This document shows positions 6,622 through 16,001 of a stretch of DNA of 20,912 bases, one piece after another. Under the pieces are notes generated by a model that was not told where the DNA came from, made no database searches, and worked only from the letters and a program-made list of their open reading frames with translations. The translations under genes were made by a program, and so were the position numbers. How positions within the stretch are numbered: the stretch's first letter is position 1; each line of letters opens with the position of its first letter. Origin of the DNA: Burkholderiales bacterium (lineage in GTDB: Bacteria > Pseudomonadota > Gammaproteobacteria > Burkholderiales > Burkholderiaceae); the NCBI GenBank assembly GCA_947372535.1, contig CANBUA010000047.1:1-20912 (forward strand). Reading direction: 5' to 3'.

Positions 6622-9600
6622 TCAAGGCTGGGTGCCGGTGGGCTGCTGGGTGCCTGGTTGAGCGGGCGCCGCCTTGACACCACCATCCATCACGCGCAGC
6701 GGGCTGCGGTCACGGCGATAGCGGGCCTTGCGCTTGTCCTCGTCCTCTTCTTCACCAGCGGCGGTCGGCGGCAGTTGCGACAAGAGATCGCCCAGGCCCG
6801 TCAGGTTGGTGTTGATGGGCGTGGCGTTGGCGCCGCCAGGGATGCCACCGATGATGTCAGGCGGCGTGGTCGGTGTCGTGGTGGGCGGCTGCTCGGTCGG
6901 TGTGGAGACCGCAGCGATCACCAGGTTGGAGCCCTCGAAAGTGACCGCGTAGTTGGGCGAGGCCAGACCGCCAGGCTGCACCACATAGCTGCCCGCCGCG
7001 ATCTGGTTCTGCGCGGGGCCGGCCGTCAGCGTGCCATTCAGGACACTGATGTTTTCACCGGGCGCGAAGCTGGTTTCACCCACGGTGGACAGATCGGCCA
7101 CGGACAAGGTGAAGGGCACGTTGTCGGCGTCCTTGGTCACATCAGCCGCTTTGAGCGAGACTGCCCGCGCGGTGATGCTGGCATCGACTGACGTAGCGGC
7201 CGACTCAGCCAGGGCGTAGTTCGATTGAGCTTCGCCACCCAGGGTGCTTGTGAAGCTCACCTTGTTGGCCGCAACCACGTTCTTGTCGTTGAAGGCCGCG
7301 TTGCTGGCCGTCACCGTCACTTGGTCGTTGCCGACGATTTGGTTGGCCGCAATGGTCAGGCCCACAGCGCTGGCATCAGCGGTGGTCGTGCCGTCGTAGA
7401 CCTTGGTCACGCTTTGCGCAGTCGTCGTGGTGATCTGCTTGGCTGTGATGCTGCCAGCCACCGAGGTCGTCGAGTTCTCAGCCAAGGCGTAGTTCGACTT
7501 GGCTTCGCCATCCAGCGTGGCGGTGAAGCTCACCTTGTTAGCCGCCACCACGTTCTTGTCGTTGAACGCCGCGTTACTGGCCGTCACCGTCACTTGATCG
7601 TTGCCCACGATCTGATTGGCGGCAATGGCCAAACCTACCGCGCTGGCATCAGCGGCAGTCGTGCCGTCATACACCTTGGTCACGCTTTGCGCAGTCGTGG
7701 TGAGCTGCTTGGCCGTGACGCGACCTTGGCCCGTCAGCGCAGTTTGGCTGAGTGCGTAATCGCCCTTGGATGCGCCTTGCAGGGACACTTGATATTGCGC
7801 CGATTGCGCCTCGAGCACATTCTTGGAGTTGAGCTCGGCCGAGCTCGCCACCACGGTCACTTCATCGCCAGCAATCAGTTGGCCGCCGCCAACCGTGAGC
7901 TTGCCGACCAGGTCAGACTGGGACAGCGTGGTGCTGCCGTCATACACCTTGGAGACCAGGGCCGCCGTGGCGGTGACCGTCTTGGGCGTGATGGTGATGG
8001 TGCCGTTCAGCACGCTCAGGTTATAGCCTTGCTGATCCGACCACAGTTGCACCTGTTTGCCAGTATCGGCCACATGGACCGCACCGCTCCATGGCCCGCC
8101 GACTGCATCGTGCAGGACGTGGCTGGTGTCCAGCGCCACCAGGGCGCCACGTGCCAGAGTCGGATTGGCCTGCAACCAAGCTGCGGGGGTGCCTGCCTCA
8201 TAGGGCAGGTAGCGCTCGGCCACGGTATAGCTCAAGGATTGGCTGACCAGACCGTCGTACGTCTTGCTCACATTGGCCACATCGAGCGTGATGGGCTTGA
8301 GCCAGAACTGCAGCAAGGGGCTGGTGTGCCCCTCGTAGACCTTCCAGTTCTTGCTCATGTCGAAGCCGACAAATGTGGCCGCCTGGTTCATGCCAGTGGC
8401 ATCAAGCGACACGCCCAGCGCATTGGCATAGCTCAGCGCCGCATCATTCCTGAAATACCCCGACAGCACCGCCGCGCCGCCTTGGCCCACAGAGCCCACC
8501 AGGCCGCCGATGACACTTCCCGCATGAGAGGTGACGGCCTCATCGGCATACACCGACGACAGGCTGGTGCCGCCAGCGGCCACGCCCACCAACCCACCCA
8601 CCGCAGAGGTCGCGCCGCCATCGGACAACGTGCCCGTGGCGTAGAGGTTGCTCAGGCTGCTGCCGGAAGCACGACCAACCACGCCACCCAAGGCGCCGGA
8701 CTCTCCTGCCGTGAGGCTGACTTGTCCGGAGAAATAGGCCGTGTCCACCGAACCGCCGGTGGCTTGACCGACAAGACCGCCGACATTGCCGGCTTGCCCA
8801 GTCACCTGACCGGAAGCCCAGACCGACTGGAACTTCGTGTTTTGCGCCGTGCCGGCGAAGGCACCCACGGCGCCCTGCCCTTGCACGGTGACATTGCTCA
8901 AGCCCAAGTTGGCGATCAGCGCACCATCAGTGGCGCCAAAAAGGCCGGCCGGACCTTGAGCGGCTTGCACGTGGAGGTTGCTCACCTCATGCCCCAGGCC
9001 CAACAGGTCACCACGGAACGGTGCAGCCACGGTACCCACCGGCGAGATGCTTTGCCCATTGGCATTGATGTCACGGCCGATGACATAACGAGGACCAGCG
9101 ACGCCTGGCGCCTGACCCGTCACGGCCGCCAGGCCTGCCAGGTCGCTGATCACCGTGTAGGCCTTGTTGTTGACCTTGAAGAACTGGTTGACGTCCAGCT
9201 TCACGCCATTGCCATAGTTGACGTTGGCTTTGCCATCGCCACCCAAAGCGGCCATGAACAGGCCATCACTGCTGGTGTGCCCATGGAGGTCGATGTTGGC
9301 GGCAGACAAGGTGATCTGCTTTTCGTCGGCCTTGCCACCTTCGCCCAAGGACGCCGTGACTTCGCTGCCTTGTGCCAAGGTGACTGTGCCGACCTTGGTA
9401 TTGGACAAGACGGACAAGGGCCTGGCCTCCAGGATCACCGTGCCAGCCTTGCCCTTTTGGACCATGGTGGCCGCGATCACGCCGCTGTTGTTGACCAACA
9501 CATCGCCCAGCGCCGGCTGGGTGCTGTCCACCATGGCACGCATCCAGACGGTCTGGGCCTTGATCAGACCTTGGTTGTTCACCACCGCCGTCGTGCCGGC

Positions 9601-10365
9601 CTGAGGAGAAGCCGCGCTGGACGCGCTGAGGCCCGTGTCCGAAATGGTCAGCGACGCCTCGGCACCTGCCCACAACAGCGCGCTGCCGCCGGAGGCCAGG
9701 ATGACGCCCTTGTTGGTGATGCTGGGCGCCAGGATGGCGACAAAGCCGTTCTCTACGCCCGAGTTGACTTTGGCTGAACGAATCAAGCCTTCGTTGACGA
9801 TGCTGCCTGCGGTGGCCGAGAAGTCAAACGCGAAATTACCCGCCAGGAACTTGTCCGCATTCAAACCATAGCTGGACAACACCAAGCCGTTGACGTCGAT
9901 GACCGCGTTCTTGCCAATCAGGATGCCGCCAGCGCCCAGGATGAAGACGCGCCCAGGCGACGACAAGGCCCCGTTGATGACCGTCTGGTTGGCCGACGCA
10001 TTCTGAATGGCCGTGATCGCCTTGCTATCTTGAGTGACCTTCAGCGTGAACCCAGCGCCCACGCCGACGTCCGCGGCACGGATGAACATGCGCGAATCGG
10101 GATTGATGAGCTCCATGGTGCGCCCCCCATCCTGCAAGGAGACGCAGCCCACGGCGCAAGCTTGGAAGCTGCCACCGACCCGCTTTTCCAAACCGGTCGG
10201 CAAATCAACCGCCGCCTGGCTCACCCCGGCCATCATCGTCAACAGCAGGGCAGAAGCCGCCTTCACCGCCTTGGAGGAGCGCCGACCCCGTGCCCGAGAA
10301 ATTTCGGACACCGCCACAAAAGCAGCTGCGGTTTCGCTCCAGATCAGTCGGTAAACGTGGTTCAT
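6622..10365 (-). CDS. Two-partner secretion exoprotein (TpsA; filamentous-haemagglutinin-like, with GLUG and YDG repeats)
   Basis: About 1247 residues. The N-terminus is an extended signal peptide region (MNHVYRLIW, then AAFVAVSEISRARG) followed by a hydrophobic core ending near SQA-AVDLPTG (51/52). A TPS-type beta-helix secretion domain follows to about 300. GLUG-like repeats (GGLVG, GGVVG) run at about 470-640. Four YDG repeats start their YDG triplets at 703, 808, 899 and 990. A Pro/Thr linker (about 1137-1157) leads to a charged end (EEEDEDKRKARYRRDRSPLRV). Cys70 and Cys74 are the only cysteines. The usual NPNG of the TPS domain appears as GAGG in VFILGAGGILIGKNA. The ATG at 10365 has GGAG 8 bases upstream; a TTG at 10371 is less likely. 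A surface or released adhesin is the likely role; the ligand is unknown. Confidence 0.93.
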   Translation of the reverse strand: MNHVYRLIWSETAAAFVAVSEISRARGRRSSKAVKAASALLLTMMAGVSQAAVDLPTGLEKRVGGSFQACAVGCVSLQDGGRTMELINPDSRMFIRAADVGVGAGFTLKVTQDSKAITAIQNASANQTVINGALSSPGRVFILGAGGILIGKNAVIDVNGLVLSSYGLNADKFLAGNFAFDFSATAGSIVNEGLIRSAKVNSGVENGFVAILAPSITNKGVILASGGSALLWAGAEASLTISDTGLSASSAASPQAGTTAVVNNQGLIKAQTVWMRAMVDSTQPALGDVLVNNSGVIAATMVQKGKAGTVILEARPLSVLSNTKVGTVTLAQGSEVTASLGEGGKADEKQITLSAANIDLHGHTSSDGLFMAALGGDGKANVNYGNGVKLDVNQFFKVNNKAYTVISDLAGLAAVTGQAPGVAGPRYVIGRDINANGQSISPVGTVAAPFRGDLLGLGHEVSNLHVQAAQGPAGLFGATDGALIANLGLSNVTVQGQGAVGAFAGTAQNTKFQSVWASGQVTGQAGNVGGLVGQATGGSVDTAYFSGQVSLTAGESGALGGVVGRASGSSLSNLYATGTLSDGGATSAVGGLVGVAAGGTSLSSVYADEAVTSHAGSVIGGLVGSVGQGGAAVLSGYFRNDAALSYANALGVSLDATGMNQAATFVGFDMSKNWKVYEGHTSPLLQFWLKPITLDVANVSKTYDGLVSQSLSYTVAERYLPYEAGTPAAWLQANPTLARGALVALDTSHVLHDAVGGPWSGAVHVADTGKQVQLWSDQQGYNLSVLNGTITITPKTVTATAALVSKVYDGSTTLSQSDLVGKLTVGGGQLIAGDEVTVVASSAELNSKNVLEAQSAQYQVSLQGASKGDYALSQTALTGQGRVTAKQLTTTAQSVTKVYDGTTAADASAVGLAIAANQIVGNDQVTVTASNAAFNDKNVVAANKVSFTATLDGEAKSNYALAENSTTSVAGSITAKQITTTTAQSVTKVYDGTTTADASAVGLTIAANQIVGNDQVTVTASNAAFNDKNVVAANKVSFTSTLGGEAQSNYALAESAATSVDASITARAVSLKAADVTKDADNVPFTLSVADLSTVGETSFAPGENISVLNGTLTAGPAQNQIAAGSYVVQPGGLASPNYAVTFEGSNLVIAAVSTPTEQPPTTTPTTPPDIIGGIPGGANATPINTNLTGLGDLLSQLPPTAAGEEEDEDKRKARYRRDRSPLRVMDGGVKAAPAQPGTQQPTGTQP
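7174..7716 (-). repeat. Tandem duplicated YDG repeat units inside the exoprotein gene
   Basis: Residues 884-973 and 974-1064 of the exoprotein are near-copies, both containing VTKVYDGTT, IAANQIVGNDQVTVTASN and AAFNDKNVVAANKVSFT. The DNA is also strongly conserved, with matching positions offset by 273 bases (91 codons), for example the motifs starting at 7279 and 7552. The earlier YDG units at 703 and 808 are much more diverged. The pattern indicates a recent duplication, and such in-frame units can change number by recombination or slippage. Confidence 0.85.
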
Positions 10366-10371
10366 GCTCAA

Positions 10372-10555
10372 AACTCCATGCCGGCAAGGGCTCGATCAGT
10401 TGTGCGCAAGTGTAAAAAAACTAGACATGCGCGTGTCCCCCGTGGCTCGGGGTAAATCGCTTGGGCTTCGTGCGAAACATCACGAATGAACGGGCACGGA
10501 GAATTTCAAGAACAAGGCTTGACCATCAAGCGGCCAGCCCTAGGACTTCCAGACA
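10372..10555 (-). promoter_or_regulatory. mreD-tpsA intergenic region (probable tpsA leader)
   Basis: This is the longest gap in the minus-strand cluster, 184 bases between the mreD stop and the exoprotein start, so a separate promoter for the TPS pair is plausible here. A small hairpin, GCTTGA (10517-10522) with TCAAGC (10526-10531), lies near the mreD end. On the minus strand it is followed by CTTGTTCTTG, at best a weak terminator. A run of T followed by ACACTTGCGC (minus strand, near 10407-10422) is AT-rich, but I could not assign a convincing -35/-10 pair. The GGAG site of tpsA lies at about 10374-10377. Confidence 0.3.
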
Positions 10556-11071
10556 CTAAAGCGGCCTGTTTTTGTCCCGGTCAGGCGCGCGCCGCTGCGG
10601 CGCCAGCAGCAGCCAACTCACCAATGGCCAGGTCAGCGCCTCGAACACCGGCGCCACCAAGAGGCCCCACCCTGGAAAGCCAGCCCCGGCCAACAGCCGA
10701 ACGACCAGCGCCACCGTGTGGGCTGCCACGAACAGGGGCAGGATCTGAACAGCTTGGGAGCCCACCGTGAACCACAACAGACGACGGTGCACAGCAATGG
10801 CGAAGTAGCTCAACAGAGTGTAGGCCAGGGCATGCTGACCCAGCAAGGCCCCATCGTGCACATCCATGAACAGGCCGAACACGAAGGCCGCGCCCACGCC
10901 GACGCGGCGAGGCTGATACACATTCCAAAACACCAACGCCACAGCCAGGAAATCGGGCATGGCCGGCACGCGGCCCAGCGGCAACATATTGAGCACCAGC
11001 GCGCCCACCATCGAGGCCCACATGAACACCGGGTTGACTGGCAACAACAGTTGAGAGCCGCGCGGCATCAT
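10556..11071 (-). CDS. mreD: Rod shape-determining protein MreD
   Basis: A 171-residue inner-membrane protein of the elongasome that connects MreC and the wall enzymes to MreB. The sequence is mostly hydrophobic helices (VFMWASMVGALVLNMLPL, FLAVALVFWNVYQPRR, VGAAFVFGLFMDVHDGALLG, and more). The family-typical PDFLAVALVFW and GLFMDVHDGALLGQHALAY stretches are clear. The ATG at 11071 overlaps the mreC stop (ATGA), and a second ATG follows at once. In the usual operon mrdA would follow directly; here the next gene is the TPS exoprotein, after 184 bases. Confidence 0.94.
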   Translation of the reverse strand: MMPRGSQLLLPVNPVFMWASMVGALVLNMLPLGRVPAMPDFLAVALVFWNVYQPRRVGVGAAFVFGLFMDVHDGALLGQHALAYTLLSYFAIAVHRRLLWFTVGSQAVQILPLFVAAHTVALVVRLLAGAGFPGWGLLVAPVFEALTWPLVSWLLLAPQRRAPDRDKNRPL

Positions 11072-12042
11072 GGCATTGGCCCTCCCGGCAACTCGGGCAC
11101 CGACACCCGCGACGAGGGCTGCGAGGCCATGGATGCCCCACGCTCACCGCCAGCGGGCAAAGTCACCGGCTCAGCCGGACGCGCCGGCAACTGCTCGGAC
11201 AGCGGGTGCAGCACCAGCACATGGCGAGGGTTATCAGGGTGCGACACAGGGGTGAGCTGGATGCGCGCAAAGGCCGAATCGGCCCGGCGATCGACCTTGG
11301 CCACTTTGGCCACCGGCAAACCGGCAGGATAGACCCCATCCAGGCCCGAGGTGGCGAGCTCGTCGCCCACTTGCACATCGGCATTGCCCGCCATGAACCG
11401 CAGTTCCATGCCTTGGGCCAGCGGCAGGCCATAGGCCACGCCACGCTGTTTGGAGCGGGAATTGATGACCGGCACCGCCGCGTCGCGGTCCGTCACCAGC
11501 GTCACTTCCGAGGTCAGGGGATAAACACGCGTGATCTGACCCAGCACGCCGGTCTCGTCGATCACAGGCGCGCCCAGCACGGCACCATGGTTGCTGCCGC
11601 GGTCCAGCACCACCTTGCGGGTGTAGGGGTCGGGCGAGTCGTAAAGCACCTCGGCCGATAGCGTTTGCACGTTCACACGCGGGCGCAGGGCCAGGAGATC
11701 GCGCAGGTGAGCGTTTTCCGACTCGAGCTGCGACGCACGCATCACCCGCTCGGATTGGGAGGCCACGATCTGCTCCGCGTGTTTTTGCGCCAGGCGAGCC
11801 TGGTCCAGCCCCATCAGGTAATGGCTACCCTGCTCTTGCCAGGCCACTGGCGCCAGCATCATCTGCTGTACCGGGTGCAGGATGGTCGCGGCCAAGGCGC
11901 GCAAGGGCTGCGTGACCTTCAGGCGCACATCGGCCACCATCATGAACACCGCCAGCGAGGCAAAAAACATCAGCCGCGTGAAGGCCGACGGCCCTTGCTT
12001 GAAGAAGGGCGGCGGGGTGCGGTCCAGCGAGCCAAGCGCCAT
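11068..12042 (-). CDS. mreC: Rod shape-determining protein MreC
   Basis: A 324-residue bitopic inner-membrane protein acting as a periplasmic scaffold of the elongasome; it activates PBP2-RodA. It has a short cytoplasmic N-terminus with the family-typical DRTPPPFFKQGPSA (7-20), one membrane helix (about 22-37), a coiled coil (about 80-118) and the beta-barrel MreC domain (about 125-275) with VVLDRGSNHGAVLGAPVI, GVLGQI and SRSKQRGVAYG. A Pro/Ser/Gly-rich tail of about 45 residues ends the protein. mreB ends 59 bases upstream and mreD overlaps the stop codon by 4 bases. Confidence 0.96.
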   Translation of the reverse strand: MALGSLDRTPPPFFKQGPSAFTRLMFFASLAVFMMVADVRLKVTQPLRALAATILHPVQQMMLAPVAWQEQGSHYLMGLDQARLAQKHAEQIVASQSERVMRASQLESENAHLRDLLALRPRVNVQTLSAEVLYDSPDPYTRKVVLDRGSNHGAVLGAPVIDETGVLGQITRVYPLTSEVTLVTDRDAAVPVINSRSKQRGVAYGLPLAQGMELRFMAGNADVQVGDELATSGLDGVYPAGLPVAKVAKVDRRADSAFARIQLTPVSHPDNPRHVLVLHPLSEQLPARPAEPVTLPAGGERGASMASQPSSRVSVPELPGGPMP

Positions 12043-12101
12043 GTAGGTGGTCAGGCCTGGTTGAGGGTTACTGCAAACGCAGCCCGGCGGCGCTGATCAC
12101 G

Positions 12102-13297
<1,196 letters not shown>

Positions 13298-13597
13298 ATG
13301 GCATTGACCCCCAGTGACGTCAGTCGCATCGCCCAGCTGGCCCGGCTGGAACTGCGCGACGACGAAAGCGCCGCGATGCTGGTGCAACTCAACGGTTTTT
13401 TCGACATCGTCGAACAAATGCGTTCGGTAGACACCAGCGGCGTCGAACCCCTGTCCACGCCCCTGTCGGCCATCGAGGACGTGACCCTGCGCCTGCGTGA
13501 AGACGCGGTGACGGAAACCAACCAGCGCGAAGCCAACATGGCCAACGCCCCAGCCCGGGACGGCGGCCTGTTCCTGGTGCCCAAGGTGATCGAATGA
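13298..13597 (+). CDS. gatC: Asp-tRNA(Asn)/Glu-tRNA(Gln) amidotransferase subunit C
   Basis: A 99-residue small subunit that wraps around GatA and stabilises its contact with GatB. The N-terminal helix motif [16 protein letters not shown], then [22 protein letters not shown] and the C-terminal [16 protein letters not shown], are diagnostic. It is the first gene of the rightward operon and overlaps gatA by four bases (ATGA), indicating translational coupling of the two subunits. Confidence 0.96.
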   Translation: MALTPSDVSRIAQLARLELRDDESAAMLVQLNGFFDIVEQMRSVDTSGVEPLSTPLSAIEDVTLRLREDAVTETNQREANMANAPARDGGLFLVPKVIE

Positions 13598-15099
13598 GCA
13601 CGACGACTTTACAAGACCTCCACGACCTGACCCTGGCCGAGGCCAGCACGCAGTTGGCCAGCGGCCAGACCACGAGCGTAGCGCTCACACGTCACGCACT
13701 GGCCCGCATCGAGGCGCATGCCAATTTGGGCGCCTTCCTGCACGTGGATGCGGTCGGCGCACTGACCCAGGCCGAGGCGGCCGATGCACGTCGGGCGGCT
13801 GGCCAGGCTTTGGGCCCGCTGGACGGCATCCCGCTGGCGCACAAGGACATCTTCGTCACCAAAGACCTGCCCACCACGGCCGGCTCCAAGATCCTGGCCG
13901 GTTACCAGAGCCCCTTCGACGCCACCGTGGTGGCGCGCCTGCAAGCCGCCGGCACGGTCACGCTGGGCAAACTCAACTGCGACGAGTTCGCCATGGGCGG
14001 GGCCAACGAAAATTCGGCCTATGGCGTAGCGCGCAACCCCTGGAATACCGACCGCATTCCCGGCGGCTCCTCGGGCGGCTCGGCCGTGGCCGTCGCGGCG
14101 CGGCTGGTCTCGGCCACCACGGGCACGGACACCGGCGGCTCGATCCGCCAGCCCGCCGCGCTCACCGGCATCACCGGCATCAAGCCCACCTACGGCCGCT
14201 GCTCGCGCTACGGCATGATCGCCTTTGCCTCCAGCCTGGACCAGGCCGGCCCCATGGCGCGCACCGCCGAAGATTGCGCCCTGCTGCTGCAAGCGATGAG
14301 CGGCTTCGACGAGCGCGATGCCACCAGCGCCCAACAGCCTGTGCCGGATTTCGTCGGGCCGCTGGGCCAGCCGCGCGCTGGCGCCACGGCAGAGCAGCCC
14401 TTGAAAGGCCTGCGTGTGGGCACGCCCAAGGAGTTCTTTGGCGATGGCGTGAGTGCCGATGTGCTGGCCGCCACCCAGGCTGCCCTGGCGCAATTGCAGC
14501 AACTGGGCGCCACGCTGGTCGAGATCAGCCTGCCACGCACGCAGCTGTCCATCCCGGTCTACTACATCATCGCCCCGGCCGAGGCCTCGTCCAACCTGAG
14601 TCGCTTCGATGGTGTGAAGTTCGGGCACCGCGCCAAGCACTACACCGACCTGGCCGACATGTACCGCAAGACCCGCGCCGAAGGCTTCGGCCCCGAGGTC
14701 AAGCGCCGCATCATGATCGGCACCTACGTGCTCTCGCACGGCTACTACGACGCCTACTACTTGCAGGCGCAGAAACTGCGGCGCATGATCGCCGATGACT
14801 TCCAGGCCGCCTTCGAGCGTTGCGACGTGATCGCCGGGCCGGTGGCGCCTTCGGTGGCCCGCCCCATCGGCTCGCAAACCGACCCGGTGGCCGAGTACCT
14901 GGCCGACATCTTCACCCTGCCCGCCAGCCTGGCCGGCCTGCCCGGCATGAGCGTGCCGGCCGGTTTCGGCGATCATGGCTTGCCGGTGGGTTTGCAACTC
15001 ATTGGCAACTATTGGCAAGAGGGCGCGCTGCTGCACACCGCGCACGCCTTCCAGCAAGTCACCGATTGGCATCAGCGCAAACCTGAAGGATTGTCATGA
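13594..15099 (+). CDS. gatA: Asp-tRNA(Asn)/Glu-tRNA(Gln) amidotransferase subunit A (glutaminase)
   Basis: A 501-residue amidase-signature enzyme that releases ammonia from glutamine. The ammonia is channelled to GatB to convert Glu-tRNA(Gln) and Asp-tRNA(Asn) to their amides. The Ser-cisSer-Lys triad is complete: Lys84 in LAHKDIF, Ser159 in PGGSSGGSA and Ser183 in [11 protein letters not shown], with the spacing (75 and 24 residues) usual for Gat[11 protein letters not shown] near the C-terminus is also typical. It overlaps gatC at the start and the following PF10118-like gene at the stop, both as ATGA, so the three genes form one coupled unit. Confidence 0.97.
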   Translation: MSTTTLQDLHDLTLAEASTQLASGQTTSVALTRHALARIEAHANLGAFLHVDAVGALTQAEAADARRAAGQALGPLDGIPLAHKDIFVTKDLPTTAGSKILAGYQSPFDATVVARLQAAGTVTLGKLNCDEFAMGGANENSAYGVARNPWNTDRIPGGSSGGSAVAVAARLVSATTGTDTGGSIRQPAALTGITGIKPTYGRCSRYGMIAFASSLDQAGPMARTAEDCALLLQAMSGFDERDATSAQQPVPDFVGPLGQPRAGATAEQPLKGLRVGTPKEFFGDGVSADVLAATQAALAQLQQLGATLVEISLPRTQLSIPVYYIIAPAEASSNLSRFDGVKFGHRAKHYTDLADMYRKTRAEGFGPEVKRRIMIGTYVLSHGYYDAYYLQAQKLRRMIADDFQAAFERCDVIAGPVAPSVARPIGSQTDPVAEYLADIFTLPASLAGLPGMSVPAGFGDHGLPVGLQLIGNYWQEGALLHTAHAFQQVTDWHQRKPEGLS

Positions 15100-15995
15100 C
15101 CGAATCAACTGCCTCCTCACCCCATGCATCGACCGGCGGCATGACCGTGCGACGCCTGAACGTGGACCTGAGCAAGGGCTTTCCGCGCCACTGGAACGGG
15201 GGCGATGCCTACCGCTCCACGGTGTTCAATGCGCTCTCGTTCATGTTCCCGGTGGGAGAGCAGTTCTTCATCGACTCGGTGCGCTACTACGCCAAGGACA
15301 TCGAAGAGCAGGGCAACACGCAGTTGCTCGAAGACATCCGCCACTTCGCCGCGCAAGAGGCCACGCATCGCCACCTGCACGCGCAGTACAACGCCGAACT
15401 GGTGAAGATGGGCTACGACGCCTGGGCCGAGCGCGCCATTGAAAAGCTGATCGCCACGTTTGCGGGCAAGACGCCGCGCATGGACTTGGCCTCCACCGTG
15501 GCCTACGAGCACTTCACCGCCCTGCTGGGCGATGGCCTGCTGCGCCACGACAGCTGGACGCGCGACATGACGCCAGACATGAAATCCGTCTGGACCTGGC
15601 ATGCGGCCGAGGAGTCCGAGCACAAGGCCGTGGCCATCGACACCTACAACGCCACCGGCGGCGGCTACGCCTTGCGCATCGCGCTGTTCCTGTTCACCAC
15701 GCTGGAGTTTTTCACCTACTCCTTCGTGCAGTCCTGTCTGATGCTCAAGCATGACGGCATGCTGTGGAAATGGTCCACCTGGCGCAGCGCCTTCAAATTC
15801 TGGTGGGGGAAAGACGGCGTCGGCCCGCACTTCTTCCACCACTGGTTCGCCTTCTTCAAGCCCAGCTTCCACCCCTGGCAGCACGACAACCGCGCCCTGC
15901 TGGCGCGTTGGCAAGCCGAACACGCCACCGACTACCGCGAGCTGGGCCCACGCCGCCCGGCCCCCTCCACCCTTGCCTCGCAACCAAGCGCCTGA
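15096..15995 (+). CDS. PF10118-type 'metal-dependent hydrolase' family protein (ferritin-like di-metal pattern)
   Basis: A 299-residue protein resembling the family annotated as predicted metal-dependent hydrolases (PF10118, COG3687). Its acidic/His residues form a di-iron-like set: Glu55 in FPVGEQFF, Glu88-x2-His91 in [10 protein letters not shown], Glu138 in AYEHFTALL and Glu173-x2-His176 in [10 protein letters not shown]. This looks more like a ferritin-type four-helix metal site than a classical hydrolase. A hydrophobic stretch (about 192-215) and an aromatic/His-rich segment ([16 protein letters not shown], 246-261) suggest membrane contact. Substrate unknown. A second Met at residue 16 (MTVRRLNVD) is a possible start, but the ATGA overlap with gatA favours the first. 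It lies inside the gat operon, directly before gatB. Confidence 0.78.
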   Translation: MTESTASSPHASTGGMTVRRLNVDLSKGFPRHWNGGDAYRSTVFNALSFMFPVGEQFFIDSVRYYAKDIEEQGNTQLLEDIRHFAAQEATHRHLHAQYNAELVKMGYDAWAERAIEKLIATFAGKTPRMDLASTVAYEHFTALLGDGLLRHDSWTRDMTPDMKSVWTWHAAEESEHKAVAIDTYNATGGGYALRIALFLFTTLEFFTYSFVQSCLMLKHDGMLWKWSTWRSAFKFWWGKDGVGPHFFHHWFAFFKPSFHPWQHDNRALLARWQAEHATDYRELGPRRPAPSTLASQPSA

Positions 15996-16001
15996 CCGTC
16001 C

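Noticed and set aside
7174..7980. CRISPR-like or non-coding repeat array
   Set aside because: The periodicity is 91 codons, in frame, and explained by YDG protein repeats; there are no short identical repeats with unique spacers.
7225..9777. An 850-codon open frame on the plus strand
   Set aside because: It is antisense to the exoprotein gene, which has signal peptide, TPS, GLUG and YDG features. The plus-strand translation is Arg/Gly/His-rich with no recognisable domain and mirrors the repeats of the real gene.
4825..10365. Contact-dependent inhibition (CdiBA-I) system
   Set aside because: The exoprotein is much shorter than CdiA, has no VENN-type boundary or C-terminal toxin domain, and no small immunity gene follows; mrdA does.
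4825..10555. Genomic island with its own mobility genes
   Set aside because: No transposase, integrase, tRNA target or flanking direct repeat was found; only the unusual gene position suggests insertion.
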